64,000 nucleotides of DNA, from NCBI GenBank assembly GCA_003116995.1, contig BDSL01000034.1:744001-808000 (forward strand). The letters run 5' to 3'. This document shows positions 1 through 10,955 of the stretch, one piece after another (positions within the stretch are counted from its first letter, which is position 1; each line of letters starts with the position of its first letter). The notes under the pieces were generated by a model. It saw nothing but the letters and a program-made list of their open reading frames with translations, had not been told where the DNA came from and did not search any database. The stretch is from Yamagishiella unicocca (Eukaryota > Chlorophyta > Chlorophyceae > Chlamydomonadales > Volvocaceae). The translations under genes were made by a program, and so were the position numbers.

Positions 1-893
1 CGACGAAAGGTCGGCACGCTGTCATAAATACAACAGCCGCACCGACCTCATCAACCAGACGACGTCTAACCCCGGACGCAACCCAAGCCGCGCGTCTGCT
101 TCCCCACCTGATGAGTAGCGATGGGGAGCATGGGCTTCGTCCTTCATCATCGTCAACGATGGGTCAACATCAGTTCCTGCCGAGCTTTATTCCTCGAAGC
201 TGCATTGTATGAAACAACATTAAACTTTCCTGCCTGCTCCAGAACCAGTGCCCTATGCGGCCCTTGGCAAAGGCTGCCGCGCGGCCCCCTTCGCAAGCAA
301 TCCTCGTCCTCGACCAGACGCAGTGGGCGATACCAAAGGGTGAAGCAGATTGACGGCAGAAGCTCGGGGCCCCCTCCCCCACTGACTGACAAGTCGGAAC
401 CGATACGTGAATGAACACAGACATAAGTGGTGGCCAAGCAATTAAAGCATGCTTGTGGATACGGCATGCTCCGATAAATTCGAAAGCTCAGCAGCAGCAG
501 CGCGACAACGGCCGCTTGGGGAGCACCCATTCATATGATATTAATTGCCCTGCCGCTGGCATCCCCAACGGGGAGTTGGTGCTGCAATACGTGGGCAGTA
601 TGGACGCGCGACTCCCTAGTGCCAACACCTGTCATGCGTCAGGCGATGCGCACGGTGGCTCTACCATATGGTCTGGGGCCCACTGTAACATTTATTACTA
701 CCTATCCTGCCGTGCACCAAAACGCCCTCCTTAGATAGCGCTTGCTGCTAGTCCCGTGCGCGAACAGCACTGTAGCCTGTTCATGCCGTTTCATGCCCAA
801 CCCATCAGTACTCCCTCCATCCCGCCCTGGCCTCTCGCGCTCGTTAAACGCTGGCACCGGCACTGGTTGGGACACTGCAACCTCAAACGCCCC
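1..893. other. Left-edge stretch without a supported gene
   Basis: I find no convincing coding frame here; the open frames lack family resemblance and splice logic. The stretch holds one inverted copy of a dispersed repeat (about 640-715) and, from about 750, the 3' flank of paralogue A. That flank contains an accctcagtcc-gctt-type segment that recurs near 6,440 and 10,655, downstream of paralogues B and C, so it is part of the tandemly duplicated unit. Confidence 0.6.
640..715 (-). repeat. Dispersed repeat, inverted copy (TGGGYYCCAGACC family)
   Basis: The segment reads gtggctctaccatatggtct followed by ggggcccactgtaac. It is the reverse complement of the block found at 4,750-4,830, 4,855-4,910, 5,205-5,280 and 46,650-46,725. 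The shared core is a run of gta or tgt triplets, then cagtgggttccagacc, then an aggtagaaccatcgg-like tail. Confidence 0.6.
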
Positions 894-2062
894 TCAGTCC
901 TGCCCGCTTGCCGTCCTCATCTTCTTCCCAACCCTCACCGCCTCCGCCTCCGCCTCCGCCTGAGCCTCCGCAAAAGCCCGCCTCTCACACACATCCAACA
1001 CCGCGCTAACCGCCAGGTTAACCACCGCCGCCAGCGCCGCCGCCAGCACCGCGGGCACCACCGCTCCTCCCCACAGCACATGCACATGTACCAGGTCCAC
1101 CGCCGCCATACCCGCACTGGCCAGCAGCTGAGCGGCGGGACGCATCTGCGTCAGTAGGGGCGCCAGCACGGCCCGAGCCATGAAGATCCCAAACACAAAC
1201 ACGGCCTCGTCCTGCCGTACATCCAGCTCCGGGCGGCTGCACGTGTACGTCAAGAAGCCCAGCACGCTCGCCAGCAGTCCCGTGCACGCCGCCGCCAGCG
1301 TGTCGTACCACGCCAGGTCACCGTCCGCCGTACTGGGCTCCAAAGGGCTAGGGCCGCCGGTTGCACCACCGGCGCTGCTGCACGCACCGGCGCTGCTGGC
1401 ACCACCCGGGGCTCCAGACCCAACCCGCCTCGCGGCCGCCAGGCTACCGGGACGCCGCCACCGCCCCAGCCTCCGCAAGACTCCCAGTCGCAGACATTGC
1501 GCCGCCATGGGCGAGGCCAGCCACAGCATGCCCGCCAGGGCCTTGACCAGCGGCTGGTCGATGCCGTACCGGTCCAACCGCAACTTGGTGACCGTAACGG
1601 CAACGGCTCCCAGCGCCGCGCACACCACCATGGTCGCCCAGCTACTGGCCGTCTGGGCCGCCCGAAGCTCGGCGTATGCCGCCTCCATGGCTGGGTCTGG
1701 GAAGCCAGCCAGCAGCCGCAGGCCGTCGCGGCGGAGGGCCCGGCGGCAGCAGCCGGCGGCCTGTCGTACGGCGGCGGCGACGAGACGGCCTGGAGCCGAC
1801 AGCACCGGCGACGGAGGGAGAGGCGGTGGCGGCGGCGCGCCCGAGTCTTGCTTCGCAACCTGATCGTACGGAGCTGGATGTACGGCGGGTAAAAGAGGAA
1901 GAGCAGCACTTGGCCGGGGGCTGACAGGTTCCGTTGCTCCTTCTGCTGCAGCCTCGGGTCCAGTCGGAGGCGGCGGCGGCAGCCCCTCAGCCTGGCACAG
2001 CACTGCCGCCGCAGCTTTGTCTCGGACCGCCACCGCCGCCGCCGCCACCTCCGCCGCCACCT

Positions 2063-2129
<67 letters not shown>

Positions 2130-4085
2130 CGCTTCCTCGCGAGCCGTCACCTCCGGCAGCACCGCCGCCAGCACCTCCACGCACGCCTGCAGCCCCAGGC
2201 CGCTGGTGTAGCTCAGAAGGAAGCGCAACAGCTCGGTGCGGCTGCCGGGTGGCGGCTGACCTGGCGGCGGCGAAGCTGGCGGCAACGCCGCGAGGTGCCC
2301 TACGCCCCAGGCGGGACGAGGGCCTCCAGGCAGCCCCAGAGCCACTGCGATGTCGTCAAGCAGGGGCCGCATGTGGGTCACATATGTTTGCGCGATCAAG
2401 GAATCGAACCGAGGACCAGGCGGTGCGGCCAACGCCTCCGCCACCTCCGCCTCCGCCTCCGCCTCCGCTGCTGCCGGCGCTGGTCTCGAGCCTTCTGCCC
2501 TGCCCACCAATGAGTCCGCCATCACCCTCTCCACCAGGTGCGCCTCCTGCACCATCCTGCTCCACAGCCCCTGCAGCTCCTCCGCAACAGCCTCGGGCAG
2601 CAGTAGCACCGCCGCCGAGCCCAGCCACTCCGCCCTTGGCACATCCCCCTCCGGCAGCCCACCAGCGGCCCCAGTGGCGGCGTCGCCGGCAGACGCTGCG
2701 GCCGCGGTGGCGCTGCTGCCTTCGCCGCCACCCCTTGGCGGAGAAGCGGTCGTAACCGATGTAGCGAAAAGGTGCAGGTGCAGGAAGCAGCCGAGGGGAG
2801 GGCTGCCGCCCGGGCTGCATGTCGGGCTGCCCACCTCCAAATCCCGCACCGCCTGCTCCGGCACGCGCACTGACACGCGCCCAGCCTGCAGGTCAACGAC
2901 CCCTGGGTCCAGCACCAAGCGCGTCCTGTTGCTGGCACCGATGCTACCAACTTCCAGGGGCTCTCCTACACCGCCGCCGGGGCCGTCTCGCCTGTATCCG
3001 CAGACCGTGTCGACCGCGATCAATAGCGCCGAATGGTCTACGGGTCTGTCGGCGCCGTCGCCGCCGCCACCGCCGCCCTGCTGCTGAACATGTGCGGCCG
3101 CTGCCTGAAGACCCCGCAGCAGCGCTGGTGGCGGTAGCAGCAGGTGGATCCACCAGCCTGGATCTGGGCCAGGCTCCTCAGCTGCTGCGGCACCCTCTCC
3201 CCCGCTCTGCGCGGCGGCGGCGGCGGAGGAGACGGCGCCAGCTCTCTTCGGCCCCAACCCCAACGCTGATACCGGCGGCTCTGCGTAAACCAAGTACGGC
3301 ACTTGCGGGTCACCTCCGCCAGCGCTCAGCGGGCCCTCCGCCGCGGCGGCGTCCCCTGCTGACAGCCTGGCAGGCGGCGTGGGTGGTCTGGAGCTGCCAG
3401 ATGCTGCGGGCCGGGACTGCTGCACTTCAGCCGCCTCGCCCCCGGGGTGCTGCTGGCCGGGCCCACGTTCCTCGTGTTTTTGCGGTTGCGGTTGCCGTTG
3501 CGGTTGCTGTTGCGGTTGCTGTTGCGGTTGCTGTTGCCGCGATGAGGAGGGCGAATGCGTGACAGCCGAGAGGAGCGACGCCGGGAGGGTTGGTTGCAGT
3601 GGCGGTGTTGTGAGCGGCTGGGGCTGCCGCCGGAGGGGAAGCTTTGGTGCGCTGAGCCCGCCCCTGCGAGCCTTAACACCGCAAGCTGTGCTGCGCTTCG
3701 TGCGAGGGCTGGTGGCGTCTGCTCTTATCAAGCCCGTCGCGAAGACGACATCGCGTGCAGGGTCATGCTGCTCTGGCTGGTGGCCGCAGAGCCGCCGCTG
3801 CCACCGCCGTTGAGGCGGAGTAGGCAGCAGCCGACCTGGCTGTTCAAAAAGGGATCCTGGAGCGGTTGGTTCCTTCCCTTCCTGCCGGCCAGGCCCGTCC
3901 CTAGAAAGAGCAGTCGGGCGCTGCAGCTTCAAGTCTTCATGGGAAAGTCCAAGCAGCTGGACCACCACGCAGCCGCTGCAGGCCGCGCAAGTGACCCAAG
4001 GGTCATCGCCATAGGCGATGTGGGCCGGGCGACGACGCCTGCGGCGCAACGATGCGACTACCTGTTGCTGGACTTTACAAGCCAT
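894..4085 (-). CDS. Paralogue A: large protein with Ala-rich middle and C-terminal membrane region, unknown function
   Basis: I do not recognise this family. One uninterrupted frame of 1,063 codons aligns along most of its length with the gene at 6,521-9,799 and, more weakly, with 10,738-14,967. The N-terminal half is Gln/Pro/Ala-rich. Conserved blocks include RVSVRVPEQAVRDLEVG, EWLGSAAVLLLPEA, FDSLIAQTYVTHMRPLLDD and GLRLLAGFPDPAMEAAYAE. The last roughly 270 residues hold several hydrophobic segments, among them one ending in KLRLDRYGIDQPLVKALAG and one beginning LAWYDTLAAACTGLLAS. A membrane protein is inferred. A poly-Ala run of about 30 residues (2,030-2,129) is missing from paralogue B. 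The 5' end is uncertain: upstream of the shared GDDPWVTCAAC block the frames of A and B diverge by an indel, so the true start may lie downstream or in another exon. Confidence 0.6.
2030..2129. repeat. (GCC)n tract coding a poly-Ala run in paralogue A
   Basis: This is a nearly pure GCC triplet array. On the minus strand it adds about 30 in-frame alanines after the residues TAREEATA. At the same place paralogue B reads straight on as TAREEATAAVLGQAEGL, so the array is an insertion or expansion specific to A. Confidence 0.9.
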
Positions 4086-4749
4086 CGGTTTGGTAGGTCA
4101 CAAGGTTCTTGGAGAGCAGGTTTACAGCGACGGGCACCCGAAACGGGACGGAGGGTATAGGACGGGCTGCTCGAAGGCTGCAACCGGCATAAGAGGCTTG
4201 CGACTCGGAAAAATTCGCTTGATTGAAGGCGTCTTCGGGAAGGGACGCAAAAGTTGTTTGCGGTGGTTTGCAGGTTGACTGCTCCCGACGTTCCAAAGGG
4301 CGGCTCCTCCGTGTCAAGGGCTGGGATGACCCTCAGGAGCAGATGCGTCCAGCAAGTCCAATCGGGTCACCGCGCGAAACCTTCGAAGCCCCAAAATCTG
4401 TTCCACATGTACGGGCGCTGGGCAGGCAACCGCCGACTGGCGATATTCCGTTCTTTGCGCAGATGCGCACCCTTGGTTGCTGCAAGTGTAGAAAAAAACG
4501 CGACGACCAAGGATAAATACCAATTTCCTACATAGTAGGGTTTTAAGGGCTTTCGGATTTAAGGGCGGTTGACCTTACCTGAAACCTGATGCCCGACAGC
4601 CTCCACTTCTTCTAGCGCGCCAGGTATGCCGTCAGCAGCGCCCGCTTGACTCCCCTGCAGTGGCGGCATGTATGCACACGGCGCTGGAAGAAATGGAAGC
4701 TGTAGGACATCTGGTGGTACCGCTGCGCAGGGCAGCTGCTGTGGACGGC

Positions 4750-4830
4750 GATGCTCCAGGATGATCGTACTGCCTCTGGTAGAAGTAACTGCTACCATGG
4801 GCCCCAGGCCATAAGGTAGAGCCATCGGGC
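4750..4830 (+). repeat. Dispersed repeat copy
   Basis: The copy reads tagaagtaactgctacc, then atgggccccaggccataagg, then tagagccatcgg. It matches the blocks at 4,855, 5,205 and 46,650, and the inverted copy at 640-715. Confidence 0.6.
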
Positions 4831-4854
4831 GCATCGCCGGACACCGAACACACT

Positions 4855-4910
4855 GCGTCTGGTAGTAGTAACTGCTACAGTGGGTTCCAGACCAGAAGGT
4901 ACTGGAAGGT
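4855..4910 (+). repeat. Dispersed repeat copy
   Basis: The copy reads gtagtagtaactgctacag followed by tgggttccagaccagaaggt. It lies about 100 bp downstream of the previous copy in the same orientation. Confidence 0.6.
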
Positions 4911-5204
4911 ATAACATATTGACGGGGTCGCGAGCTCTGCGGGCGACTGCGCCCTGCACCCTGCGCTTGTAGGCGTCCTGCCTCCCCTGTAACTGTCGCA
5001 TTGTGCACGGCTCGCAGCGCTATGCGCGTGCAGTCCTCGACCCAAGCATCCATCTTGGGAAGGAACGACAGCCGCAGCAGCACCCCGCCAACGGCTCCCA
5101 CGCAGCCCTGCTGCCAGCGCGTAGGACTGCAGGGGGAGAGGCAGCGTCCGGTGCGGTGGGCAGTGGGCACCGCTAACAGCATTGGGCTTTGGGTCCCTGT
5201 AACC

Positions 5205-5280
5205 ATTCCGCTTCTCGTTGTTGTTGTTGTAACGGTTTCAGTGGGTTCCAGACCAAGAGGTAGAACCATCGGTCACATCG
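5205..5280 (+). repeat. Dispersed repeat copy
   Basis: A run of gtt triplets precedes cagtgggttccagaccaag and a gaggtagaaccatcgg tail followed by tcacatcgcctgacac. It is one of the best-preserved copies in the window. Confidence 0.6.
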
Positions 5281-6520
5281 CCTGACACTGAGAAAGACGG
5301 AGGAGACAAAGACCGACGTGCACCGGAACAAAGGCAAACCACCAGAACACCGAATCGACAGGCCGTAGGCAAACAAAATTCGCATTAGAGGCTTCCCTAT
5401 CAGGAACCGACCACCAACCAACCTAACAGCCCAGCAACCGACGAACCAGTGAAGCGCCGCAACGATGCAAGCATCGAGACCAGCCGCCTCTCATCCCCAA
5501 AAGCATGGACCCCTAGCAGGGCTCAACGCGCATATAGAACCGGAATAAGGGAACCCGTCCACTAGGCGAAAGAAGCGCCGCGTACGCCATCAGCTAGCTG
5601 CTGCTTGCTTGCTTGCATCAGCAGGCCTGCCCCATGTCAGGCAGACCTTCGCGAGCCCTGACATGTTGGCGGACCGCTGCACTTCATCCTTATCAAAGCA
5701 CCTGCTTGGCGGCGGGCAGCCCGTGACGGATCAGGGTGAGGGCTTTGAGTCCGGGGTATATGTAGGAATGTAGCAGCTGCCGGTTGGGTGAGGGATGAGG
5801 GGTGTCAGCGTGCATGAAGCGGAAGGCGTCAGGCACTTCAACCGCCAGCTCAGTTCAGCAATGGATTGAGCGCATTATACATGCACGCTGGAGTGGCCTC
5901 CTCGGGTTCCGCATCAGGGCCCTGCAGTCAAGGACTGTTTCCCAGCGTTTCCCAGCAAAGAGCCTTGCTTCCATCCGCTGTGTCACCGTCATCCCAGGAA
6001 CGCCGTTTACAATCCTTCCCAGGTGGGTGCATGGTTTGAATAATGTGAAGTTCTGAGAGGTTTCTTCCAGGACGAGCCCGCTCTTCGCGAATGCTTGGCC
6101 ATAGTGTCGTAGAGTGCGATAACAGTAACAGGACATTATGGCCGCAGGAGCGCCCAGGAAACCTCGCGTGACGTCACCATCCGCCAAGGCTTCACCAATC
6201 GTCGTGTCGTAAGTAACTATGACTTATTGCAAATCGGCCGCCAACCGCTGGGGCCTTCCGAACATTCGACCCGCCCATCCTCGTCACGACTAGCACGTCT
6301 TTCCAGTCTCCACACCACCCGCCCCCATCGCATCCCATGCGTTTGGGTCCTGTACAGAAACGACCACACAATAGCCCAGACAACACCCTCCTGGAGCGCC
6401 ACCATTAGCTCCGCTGCCCCGCTCACAAGACATCAGAACCCTCAGTCCTGCTTGCTAGCCTTCCCGCTCGCCTACCCATCCCTTTCCGCCTCCGCCTTAG
6501 CCTTGTTGAAAGCCCGCCCC

Positions 6521-9500
6521 TCACGCAACCGTCCTGATCTTCTTTCCAACCCTCACCGCCTCCGCCTCCGCCTCCATGACTGCAGCGAACGCCCGCCGCT
6601 CACGCACATCCAGCACCGCGCTCAGGAACAGATTAACCACCGCCGCCAGCGCCGCCGCCGCCGCCAGCACCGCGGGCGCCACCGCTCCTCCCCACAGCAC
6701 ATGCACGTGCACCAGGTCCACCGCCGCCATACCCGCACTGGCCAGCAGCTGAGCGGCGGGACGCATCTGGGTCGCGACTGGTGGGAACACCGCCCGACCC
6801 ATGAAGATCCCAAACACAAACCCGGCCTCGTCCTGCCGTACGTCCAGCTCCGGGCGGCTGCACGTGTACGTCAAGAAGCCCAGCACGCTCGCCAGCAGTC
6901 CCGTGCACGCCGCCGCCAGCGTGTCGTACCACGCCAGGTCACCGTCCGCCGTACGGGGCTCCAAAGGGCTAGGGCTGCCCGTTGCACCACCGGCGCTGCT
7001 GCACGCACCGGCGCTGCTGGCACCACCCGGGGCTCCAGACCCACCCCGCTGATCCCTCGCGGCCGCCATCCTACCAGGTCGCCGCCACCGCCCCAGCCTC
7101 CGCATGACCTCCAGTCGCAGGCACTGTGCCGCCATGGGCGAGGTCAGCCACAGCATGCCCGCCAGGGCCTTCACCAGCGGCTGGTCGATGCCGTACCGGT
7201 CCAACCGCAACTTGGTGACGACAACGGCAACGGCGCAAACCGCGATGCACGCGGCCAGAGGGGCCCAGCCCTGGGGGGCCCGCAGCATGCGCCACTCGGC
7301 GTAGGCCCCCTCCATGGCTGGGTCTGGGAAGCCAGCCAGCAGCCGCAGGCCGTCGCGGCGGAGGACGTGGCGGCAGCAACCGGCGGCGGCCTGTCGTACG
7401 GCGGCGGCGGCGAGCCGGCTTGGAGCCGACAGCACCGGCGACGGAGGGAGAGGCGGTGGCGGCGGCGCGCCTGGGGGCTGTTCCCCAGCCTTGTCGTACG
7501 GTGCTGGATGTACGGCGGATGGAGGTGGAACAACTGCGCTTCCCCGGGGACTGACCAGCTCCGTCGCCCCTTCTGCTGCAGCCTCGGGCACAGCCGGTTG
7601 CGGCGGCGCCTCCTCCGCTAGGGCGGGCGAAAACGGTTGCGGCAGCCCTTCGGCCTGGCCCAACACTGCCGCCGTCGCTTCCTCGCGAGCCGTCACCTCC
7701 GGCAGCGCCGCCTCCAGCACCTCCACGCACGCCTGCAGCCCCAGGCCGCTGGTGTAGCTCAGAAGGAAGCGCAACAGCTCGGTGCGGCTGCCGGGTGGCG
7801 GCTGACCTGGCGGCGGCGAAGCTGGCGGCAACGCCGCGAGGTGCCCTACGCCCCAGGCGGGACGAGGGCCTCCAGGCAGCCCCAGAGCCACTGCGATGTC
7901 GTCAAGCAGGGGCCGCATGTGGGTCACATACGTTTGCGCGGTCAAGGAATCGAACCGAGGACCAGGCGGTGCGGCCAACGCCTCCGACACCTCCACCACC
8001 GCCTCCGCCTCCGCTGCTGCCGCCTCCGCCGCCTCCGCCACTGCCGCCTCCACTGCCATCGCTGCCGGCGCTGGTCTCGAGCCTTCTGCCCTGCCCTCCC
8101 CTGCCTCCGTCGTCACCCTCTCCACCAGCTGCGCCTCCTGCACCATGCTGCTCCAGAGCCCCTGCAGCTCCTCCGCAACAGCCTCGGGCAGCAGTAGCAC
8201 CGCCGCCGAGCCCAGCCACTCAGCCCTTGGCAGACGCACCTCCGCCAACTCAGCGGCGGCGTCGCCGGCGGACGTTGCGGCTGCAGTGGCGCTGCCGTCT
8301 TCGCCGCCACCCCTTGGCGGCAAAGTGGTCACCACAGTTGTCACGAAGAGGTGCAGGTGCAGGAGGCAGCCGAGGGGAGGGCTGCCGCCCGGGCTGCAGG
8401 TCGGGCTGCCCACCTCCATGCCCCGCACCGCCTGCTCCGGCACGCGCACTGACACGCGCCCAGCCTCCATGTCAACGACCCCTGGGTCGAGCACCAAGCG
8501 CGTCCTGTTGCTGGCGGTGCTATCACCATCCAAGGGGGCCTCTACACCGCCGCCGGGGCCGTCTCGCCTGTATCCGCAGACCGTGTCGACCGCGATCAAC
8601 AGCGCCGAATTATCTACGGGTCTGTCGTCGCCGCCGCCACCGCCGCCCTGCTGCTGAACATGTGCGGCCGCTGCCTGAAGACCCCGCACCAACGCTGATG
8701 GCGGTAGCAGCAGGTGGATCCACCAGCTTGCACCTGGGCCAGGCTCCTCAGCCGCTGCAGCACCCTCTCCCCCGCCCTGCGCGGCGGCGGCGGCGGAGGC
8801 GGCGGCGCCAGCTCCTTTCGGGCCCAACCCCAACGCTGATACCGGCGGCTCTGCGTAAACCAAGTACGGCACTTGCGGGTCATCTCCGCCAGCACCCAGC
8901 GGGCCCTCCGCCGCGGCGGCGTCCCATGCTGGCGGCGTTGCAGGCGGCGTTGCGGGTCGTGAGCTGCCAGATGCTGCGGGCGGGGACTGCTGCTGGCCCT
9001 GGCCCAGACCCAGGCCTTGCTGTTGCGGTGGTTGTTGCGGTTGTTCTTGCTGTTGCCGCTCCGAGGCAGGTGGGTGAATCGTAGCCGTGTGGCGCGGCAC
9101 CGGAAGGGAGCGGTGCTGACCAGCGGGCGGCGTCATTATGACTGACCCGGCGACACTACGGCTGCTGCTGCTGCTGCTGCTGCTACCGCTGCTGCTGTCA
9201 CCAGCATCAACGCCGCCGTTGCCGCTGCCGCTGCCGCCGCTCCCCTGCCTTGATGCAGCAAGGGGGGCCCTGCCGCCGCCGCGGGCGCCTCTGACGTGCG
9301 CACGGCCGACGACGCCTGCTGTGATGAGGCCACGTCTGCCGACCGTACCAACGCCGGCTCCGCTGCGCTTCGCGAGAGGGCTGATGGCGACTGCTCCTAC
9401 CAAACCTGCCGCTGAGAGGGCGTCTCCTTCAGCGCCATGCTGCGCTGGCTGGCGGCCGCAGAGCCGTCGGCGCAACCGCCATCGAGGCGAAGTAGGCAGC

Positions 9501-9799
9501 AGACGACCTGGCGGCGCAAAAAGGGCACCTAGGGCGGCTGCTTCCTTCCCTTCCTGCCGGCCAGGCCCGTCCCTCCAAAGCGCAGCAGGGCGCCGCATCT
9601 TGACTTTTTCTTTCAGAAGACCCAGCAGCTGGGCCGAAACGCAGCTGCTGCAGGCCGCGCAAGTGACCCATGGGTCGTCGCCATGGGCCGGTGTGGGCGC
9701 GGTGACGACGCCTGCGGCGCAACGAAGTGACTGGCCGCTACTGGATTGTGGACAACATAGGCCAAGGTTATTGGAAAGGATTTGTACAGCGGCGTGCAT
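6521..9799 (-). CDS. Paralogue B: large protein with C-terminal membrane region, unknown function
   Basis: This is the closest relative of the gene at 894-4,085, and both read in one frame without introns that I can see. Residue blocks shared with A are VPYLVYAEPPVSALGLGPK, VSVRVPEQAV, EWLGSAAVLLLPEAVAEELQ, TYVTHMRPLLDDIAVALGLP and the hydrophobic C-terminus (LAWYDTLAAACTGLLASVLG, MAAVDLVHVHVLWGGA). The N-terminal third has a serine-rich run and a Gln/Pro stretch. I chose the ATG at 9,799 because the longer open frame begins at a non-ATG codon and contains an acceptor-like site; a start at the shared GDDPWVTCAAC block or an upstream exon is possible. The long stretches of near-identity to A suggest recent duplication or gene conversion. 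Function unknown. Confidence 0.6.
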   Translation of the reverse strand: MHAAVQILSNNLGLCCPQSSSGQSLRCAAGVVTAPTPAHGDDPWVTCAACSSCVSAQLLGLLKEKVKMRRPAALWRDGPGRQEGKEAAALGALFAPPGRLLPTSPRWRLRRRLCGRQPAQHGAEGDALSAAGLVGAVAISPLAKRSGAGVGTVGRRGLITAGVVGRAHVRGARGGGRAPLAASRQGSGGSGSGNGGVDAGDSSSGSSSSSSSSRSVAGSVIMTPPAGQHRSLPVPRHTATIHPPASERQQQEQPQQPPQQQGLGLGQGQQQSPPAASGSSRPATPPATPPAWDAAAAEGPLGAGGDDPQVPYLVYAEPPVSALGLGPKGAGAAASAAAAAQGGGEGAAAAEEPGPGASWWIHLLLPPSALVRGLQAAAAHVQQQGGGGGGDDRPVDNSALLIAVDTVCGYRRDGPGGGVEAPLDGDSTASNRTRLVLDPGVVDMEAGRVSVRVPEQAVRGMEVGSPTCSPGGSPPLGCLLHLHLFVTTVVTTLPPRGGGEDGSATAAATSAGDAAAELAEVRLPRAEWLGSAAVLLLPEAVAEELQGLWSSMVQEAQLVERVTTEAGEGRAEGSRPAPAAMAVEAAVAEAAEAAAAEAEAVVEVSEALAAPPGPRFDSLTAQTYVTHMRPLLDDIAVALGLPGGPRPAWGVGHLAALPPASPPPGQPPPGSRTELLRFLLSYTSGLGLQACVEVLEAALPEVTAREEATAAVLGQAEGLPQPFSPALAEEAPPQPAVPEAAAEGATELVSPRGSAVVPPPSAVHPAPYDKAGEQPPGAPPPPPLPPSPVLSAPSRLAAAAVRQAAAGCCRHVLRRDGLRLLAGFPDPAMEGAYAEWRMLRAPQGWAPLAACIAVCAVAVVVTKLRLDRYGIDQPLVKALAGMLWLTSPMAAQCLRLEVMRRLGRWRRPGRMAAARDQRGGSGAPGGASSAGACSSAGGATGSPSPLEPRTADGDLAWYDTLAAACTGLLASVLGFLTYTCSRPELDVRQDEAGFVFGIFMGRAVFPPVATQMRPAAQLLASAGMAAVDLVHVHVLWGGAVAPAVLAAAAALAAVVNLFLSAVLDVRERRAFAAVMEAEAEAVRVGKKIRTVA

Positions 9800-10737
9800 C
9801 AGGAACGGGTCGTTGCACAGGGTACGGGACGGCCTAATCGAAGCCTGCCAAACGAAAACATAAGAGGCTTCAAAGGAAAACAAGCATGGCCCCGCTGTGC
9901 TTGAAGGCGCACGCCTCGCGGAAGGCAGCTGAAAGTTCTTTGCAACCTTGCAAGCTGGCCGCTAAGCTCCTGCCGAAGGCTTGTTTGTGTCGCGGACTGA
10001 AGATGGGCCCCAGGAGCAGATGTGCCTAGACTGGTCACCTCACAAACTCAACTATTTGCAAATCTGCTGCACATGTACGCGGTAATACTATGTGTACGAG
10101 CGCGTGTAAGAAACTATGGCAAGTTGGCTGGCACATCCATTCGGCCGGCACATCCATTCGTACACGCATTCGTTGCTTTGCTGCTGTGGTAATCCTTGGC
10201 TGCTGCATGAGCGCGTCAGCAGGCGTGCGCGCAACGGCAAAAGGCTTACAAAAGGCTTATACCTCATTAGTAAAGGATTATGGCACAAGGGAATATGGCA
10301 CAATCCTGATCTGACACTGCCATCCCTCGCGGCTCCAGCGATCGCCTAACCCAACACCCAATTTGTGCGAATCAACCGCAGCGGCCTTGCGAACGCCCTG
10401 CCTGCCCATGTCAACCTACCTGCGCGACATCAACTGTTGGCGGACCTCGAAATCAGTACCTATCAATTGTTGTTCATTTCCGTCACCGCTCACAGCCTCA
10501 GCAAATTAAGATTTTTCACACACAAGCCCGTGCAGCAGCATTTGGGTCGTGAACAGACATGTACATGGGCAACCTCCCGCCAGGAATCCTAAACCTAGAC
10601 GCAAGTCTTGCCGCCAGCAGTCCTACCCACCCATCCCGCTCGCTGAAGCCAAGGACCCTCAGTCCCGCTTGTTAGCCTTGCCGATCTTCTTCCCGTCCGC
10701 CACCGTCTCCGCCCGAGCCTGCGCGAAAGCCCGCCTC
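9800..10737. other. Spacer between paralogues B and C
   Basis: I see no supported gene. The right end (about 10,640-10,737) repeats the 3' flank found below A and B, with accctcagtcccgcttgtt. A TTACA at 10,246-10,250 (TGTAA on the minus strand) is a candidate poly(A) signal for paralogue C. Confidence 0.5.
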
Positions 10738-10774
10738 TAACGCACATCCAACACCACGCTGAAACCCAGATTGA

Positions 10775-10955
10775 CCGCCGCCGTACGCGTCGCCGCCGCC
10801 GCCGCAAGCGCCGCCGCCGCCGCCGCAAGTGTCGCCGCCGCCGCCGCCGCAAGTGTCACCGCCGCCGCCGCCGCAAGTGTCGCCGCCGCCGCCGCCGCCG
10901 CAAGTGTCACCGCCGCCGCCGCCGCAAGTGTCGCCGCCGCCGCCGCCACCAACAT
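10775..10955. repeat. GCC-rich minisatellite with GCAAGTGTC punctuation
   Basis: The array alternates four to six GCC triplets with gcaagtgtc or gcaagtgtcacc, about six times. It sits where paralogues A and B code the last hydrophobic segment, so it is an expansion within a former coding region. Confidence 0.85.

Larger units (their letters stand above)
4086..6520. other. Spacer between paralogues A and B
   Basis: No gene is supported. The spacer carries three direct copies of the dispersed repeat (4,750-4,830; 4,855-4,910; 5,205-5,280). The part next to paralogue A (about 4,086-4,160) is homologous to sequence upstream of B near 9,760-9,860. From 5,430 to about 6,400 I see unique sequence. 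A TTACA at 6,007-6,011 is the complement of the volvocine TGTAA poly(A) signal and could end the paralogue B transcript. Confidence 0.55.

Noticed and set aside
2395..2420. tRNA-like ggttcgattcc on the minus strand (also at about 7,950)
   Set aside because: In both paralogues A and B it codes the conserved residues RFDSL, and no cloverleaf can be drawn around it.
6227..7621. Long plus-strand open frame antisense to paralogue B
   Set aside because: High GC leaves antisense frames open by chance. The minus-strand product is conserved among three paralogues, while this one is Arg/His-rich without pattern. The same applies to the plus-strand frames over A, C and the LIG6 antisense frames.
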